Below, piece after piece: positions 61,742 through 64,000 of a stretch of DNA of 64,000 bases. The translations under genes were made by a program, and so were the position numbers. This DNA comes from Bacillota bacterium (lineage in GTDB: Bacteria; Bacillota_A; Clostridia; Christensenellales; Aristaeellaceae), in contig JAEZSP010000052.1 in NCBI GenBank assembly GCA_023421735.1, positions 1-64,000 on the forward strand, in the 5' to 3' direction. Position 1 is the first letter of the stretch, and each line of letters opens with the position of its first letter. The notes under the pieces are model-generated. The model ran no database searches, was not told where the DNA came from, and saw only the letters and a list, made by a program, of their open reading frames with translations.

Positions 61742-61910
61742 GTTAAGGCTATACCGCACAAATCCTACACGCGCGGACGGACGCATCTCCGCCATCTCGT
61801 CCCTGCAAAATTCTTGACGTAGCCCTGCTATGCCGGCGAATTCTGCAAGCACAATATGCTGAAAATTCATCTCGTCGGCACACGCGTGCTTTGTGCGGTA
61901 TAGCCTTAAC
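61742..61910. repeat. Element with perfect 21-bp terminal inverted repeats
   Basis: GTTAAGGCTATACCGCACAAA at the left (61742-61762) returns exactly inverted at 61890-61910. The interior of 127 bases is non-coding. This looks like a MITE or a remnant of an insertion sequence, different in arm sequence from the elements at 31953 and 41111. Confidence 0.65.
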
Positions 61911-62011
61911 CGCTCGGTGTGACCGCGCGTTATAGTGTGACGGATGAAATGACGGAATAATGACCCGAATAATCGGGCAATGACTGCATATACTCGCAAT
62001 GGGGTGAGCAA

Positions 62012-62110
62012 ATGAACTGGATTTGGTGGGTTTTGGGGTGGTTGATTTTTGATGTGTTTATCGTGCGATTTGTCCACGTAAGCACAAAAATAAGACGCGG
62101 TAAACGATAA
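62012..62110 (+). CDS. Putative 32-residue single-pass membrane peptide
   Basis: ATG 62012 follows GGGGTGAGCA. The product is one hydrophobic helix with several Trp (NWIWWVLGWLIFDVFIVRF) and a basic tail (KIRRGKR), the shape of small membrane regulators or type I toxin-like peptides. No antitoxin RNA was identified. It lies among gene remnants, so it might be fortuitous. Confidence 0.4.
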   Translation: MNWIWWVLGWLIFDVFIVRFVHVSTKIRRGKR

Positions 62111-62119
62111 ACGGAGGCA

Positions 62120-62356
62120 TTTGAGACGGTGGGGGTGGTGACGCCGGCAACCGCCTGCACCGTATCGACAAGGGACGCCGTGCAGGGATGGGGAGTGTTG
62201 GAAGCCTTTGCCGATCTTGAGTAGCGTCAAAATACCCGCCGACCATGGCGCGCTGCGGAAGGAGAGCGTGACAATATCCCAAACGGTGTATTTTCGTTGC
62301 GCCAGAATCATGGGCGACGCCATCCGATCTGCAAATTTACGCCCGGTGGTTTTCAT
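62120..62356 (-). pseudogene. ABC transporter N-terminal remnant
   Basis: From ATG 62356 the frame reads KTTGRKFADRMASPMILAQ and YTVWDIVTLSFRSAPWSAGI, like the start of a clostridial ABC exporter half. After TLLKIGKG the frame is broken, and a different minus-strand frame gives TASLVDTVQAVAG, matching what usually follows. The rest of the gene is absent. Confidence 0.5.
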
Positions 62357-62515
62357 GCACGCACCCGGAGAGAGATTGTTTATGAATGTTACGCGGAAAA
62401 TTAACGTAAATGAAATGTGAACGGTATATTCTTTTTCTCGGCAAATGGTAAGTTTATGCACGTAGATCGTGCATGACCGCATGGATGGTCAAGCCTGGTT
62501 GCCGGAGGAAAGAAG

Positions 62516-63076
62516 ATGGAACAAAAAGCGAAGGTGCGCGCAGAAATGGCCCGAATGCGCGTTGGCTGGGAAGCAAATGATTTTACGGAATCCAATCGCA
62601 AAATTGAAGAGGGTGTTCTGGCCCTCCCGGAGTGGAAGAAGGCACGTGTTGTGTTTTGCTACGTCAGCGTGCGCAATGAGCCTTCCACGAGAGGCCTCCT
62701 TTCGGCTGCGCTCGAATCCGGAAAGCGGCTCTGTGTACCCCGTTGCGAGGGGCAAGGCATCATGCAGGCCAGGCAAATCTCCTTGCTCAACGCGCTCAAA
62801 CCCGCGCCGCACGGCCTTCTTGAGCCTGATGAGAGCGCGGCAATCGTTCCGGTGACGGAAATCGAGCTTGCCATCATCCCCTGTGTGGCGGCCGACCGAC
62901 GGGGATATCGGATCGGCCACGGCGGGGGCTACTACGACCGCTATCTCGCAAACCTTGACTGTCCCACGGTTTGTCTTTGCCGGGGATGGGCGCTATTTCC
63001 TACCGTGCCAATTGAAGGACACGATCTTCCCGTTCGGATTGTGCGGACGGATGACGAGCTGATTCGAATCGAATAG
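62516..63076 (+). CDS. 5-formyltetrahydrofolate cyclo-ligase
   Basis: Converts 5-formyl-THF to 5,10-methenyl-THF using ATP. The 186-residue protein has KARVVFCYVSVRNEPST, GKRLCVPRC and the family signature YRIGHGGGYYDRYL, normally G-R-L-G-x-G-G-G-Y-Y-D. GGAGGAAAGAAG precedes ATG 62516. It stands alone and intact inside a degraded region. An inverted repeat ATGCACG-TAGAT-CGTGCAT lies at 62456-62474. Confidence 0.9.
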   Translation: MEQKAKVRAEMARMRVGWEANDFTESNRKIEEGVLALPEWKKARVVFCYVSVRNEPSTRGLLSAALESGKRLCVPRCEGQGIMQARQISLLNALKPAPHGLLEPDESAAIVPVTEIELAIIPCVAADRRGYRIGHGGGYYDRYLANLDCPTVCLCRGWALFPTVPIEGHDLPVRIVRTDDELIRIE

Positions 63077-63501
63077 AAAAGGGAATCTCCGACTCTGACC
63101 GATCCTTTCTCCGCTTATCATCGCTGGATTGTAACAAAAATCTCATGCGGTCAATCGCCTCAAAGCACTGTTCTATGGCTCATTTTGCAGATCATACCAA
63201 TCCGCTTGCGGCCCTCATCGACCGCACGTTCGCATATGAGGAAGGAAAGGCCGTTCTGGCGTCCTGTTCGTTGCGGAGGATGAGCTGTAGGCAGCGCGCG
63301 CTCGACCGGCTCCTGCAAGTCCTCGGCGCGGAAAAACGGCAGGGCGAACACTCGTTAACAAATTCCAGCAACAATATGCGGCAGAGAATTGTTTGTTCAT
63401 AAGCAATTCTGAGAATGAGATCATTGGGCAATGATTCGTTTTTCTCATCGACATGAACGTATCTCCCTTTATTTTGGAAAAGACATGAACCAAAACCTAG
63501 A

Positions 63502-63531
63502 TTGACATTTACCGTTGACTCATGCTAGAAT
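63502..63531 (+). promoter_or_regulatory. Strong promoter without an obvious gene behind it
   Basis: TTGACA, 18 bases, TAGAAT. The first possible gene in this direction is the holin-like one 340 bases away, so a non-coding RNA or long leader is possible. Confidence 0.6.
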
Positions 63532-63568
63532 ACACTCGGCACGAATCGGGGACAACATTATGATTTAT

Positions 63569-63596
63569 GGCACGTGGTCAATTTAGACCACGTGTC
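63569..63596. repeat. Hairpin in the presumed leader
   Basis: GGCACGTGGTC and GACCACGTGTC form an 11-bp stem with one G-U pair around AATTTA, about 30 bases after the predicted start of transcription. CTTGTTATG follows, so it could be a weak terminator or a leader structure. Confidence 0.5.
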
Positions 63597-63868
63597 TTGT
63601 TATGTACCAACCAAACTGATATGAAGGAGGCACACAACCGGTATCGTCTGTTATCAGCTAATGATCATAATATGGCAAGCTCCTTGGATTGATTTTTCAA
63701 TCACCATCTAATGTAGTATGGTTCCGATCATTGTGTTAATTTGGATCATAAACGAGGAGCGAACATCTCTTTGTCCGCACGGACGACAGACATAAGCCGA
63801 CTGGCATTCAGACCAACTCTTATGAATCAGTGAAAGGAAATGAAGGAAAGTAATTGGGGGGATAGCAC

Positions 63869-64000
63869 ATGAGCACAGAGCTTAAGGACATCATCGAACG
63901 GTCGGTTAAGACGTTCATCGAGGTTGGTATCACTACTGTCTTTGCCGGGTTGTCCGGCGTTGACATCACCATACAAGGCAAGAATCGTACGTTCTGGATC
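63869..64000 (+). CDS. Holin-like protein, truncated by the window end
   Basis: The first 44 residues are visible: STELKDIIERSVKTFIEVG followed by a hydrophobic ITTVFAGLSGVDITIQG. This pattern resembles the start of r1t-type phage holins (ERxxKTFxxG and LxGVDxT). A GGGGGGATAG site precedes ATG 63869. It suggests prophage or phage-derived lysis genes beyond the right edge. Identification is tentative because most of the protein is outside. Confidence 0.5.
   Translation, partial: MSTELKDIIERSVKTFIEVGITTVFAGLSGVDITIQGKNRTFWI

Larger units (their letters stand above)
63077..63868. other. 792-bp AT-richer stretch with no supportable gene
   Basis: Short frames exist on both strands at 63145-63493, but none has family-like sequence together with a good start. 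From 63600 onward the base composition is visibly richer in A and T than the genes to the left, consistent with acquired DNA. A promoter and a hairpin lie at 63502-63596. Confidence 0.5.

Noticed and set aside
63145..63493. Short frames on both strands
   Set aside because: Three overlapping frames look equally plausible, none has a recognisable family; at most a decayed gene.
1..64000. CRISPR arrays, rRNA and tRNA genes
   Set aside because: No regularly spaced direct repeats and no TpsiC-loop-like GGTTCGAATCC patterns were found on reading both strands.

Overview
The window looks like a chromosomal stretch of a moderately GC-rich anaerobic Firmicute, probably a gut or animal-associated clostridium. 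The signs are strong GGAGG-type ribosome binding sites, sigma-A-like promoters (TTGACA-17-TATAAT), a glycyl radical enzyme with its activase, heterodimeric ABC exporters, a BTAD regulator, TetR regulators, and glycoside hydrolases with a sulfatase. No rRNA, tRNA or CRISPR array was recognised. Taxonomy below this level is not supported by what I can see.

Layout. 1-3027: a GH29 alpha-L-fucosidase and a Cys-type sulfatase in tandem. 3217-8967: an EF-G paralogue on the minus strand, then a secreted CAP-domain protein, a secreted acidic repeat protein, a MazG-like pyrophosphohydrolase and a 49-residue Cys-rich protein. 9227-11313: an AI-2E-type permease and an RluA pseudouridine synthase. 11308-14888 (minus): an ABC-2 exporter with three permease genes, preceded by a strong promoter, a short leader ORF and a terminator, which looks like a transcription attenuator. 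14901-17903: divergent galT and galK, followed by an amidohydrolase and tsaE-tsaB-rimI. 20943-28730: alpha/beta hydrolase, a membrane-anchored MurF-like ligase with D-Ala-D-Ala ligase, a methyltransferase, and a SWIM/SNF2 helicase.

29020-31878 is an operon of a Gfo/Idh/MocA oxidoreductase, a GNAT acetyltransferase and an FAD oxidoreductase. 32302-35845 encodes a heterodimeric ABC exporter with one degenerate ATPase site. 36060-42826 is a signalling block: two paralogous membrane diguanylate cyclases, a lone PilT-type ATPase, a BTAD regulator with a possible degenerate cyclase tail, and a PAS-GGDEF protein with an I-site. No pilus genes are nearby. 42946-51899 is a carbohydrate block: a GH106-like enzyme on the plus strand, and on the minus strand an SDR and a mannonate-dehydratase-like enolase, then a glycyl radical enzyme with activase and a metallo-beta-lactamase-fold protein.

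52386-60649 holds a ParB-like protein, a nucleoside phosphorylase, a radical-SAM-family protein that has lost its cluster cysteines, a YhgE-like plus MMPL/RND export pair, and two overlapping TetR genes read divergently from that pair across an inverted-repeat operator. The last 3.3 kb is degraded accessory DNA (GNAT, collagen-like and ABC remnants, inverted-repeat elements, a 32-residue membrane peptide) around an intact 5-formyltetrahydrofolate cyclo-ligase. It ends in a truncated holin-like gene. Four MITE-like inverted-repeat elements lie between genes across the right half.
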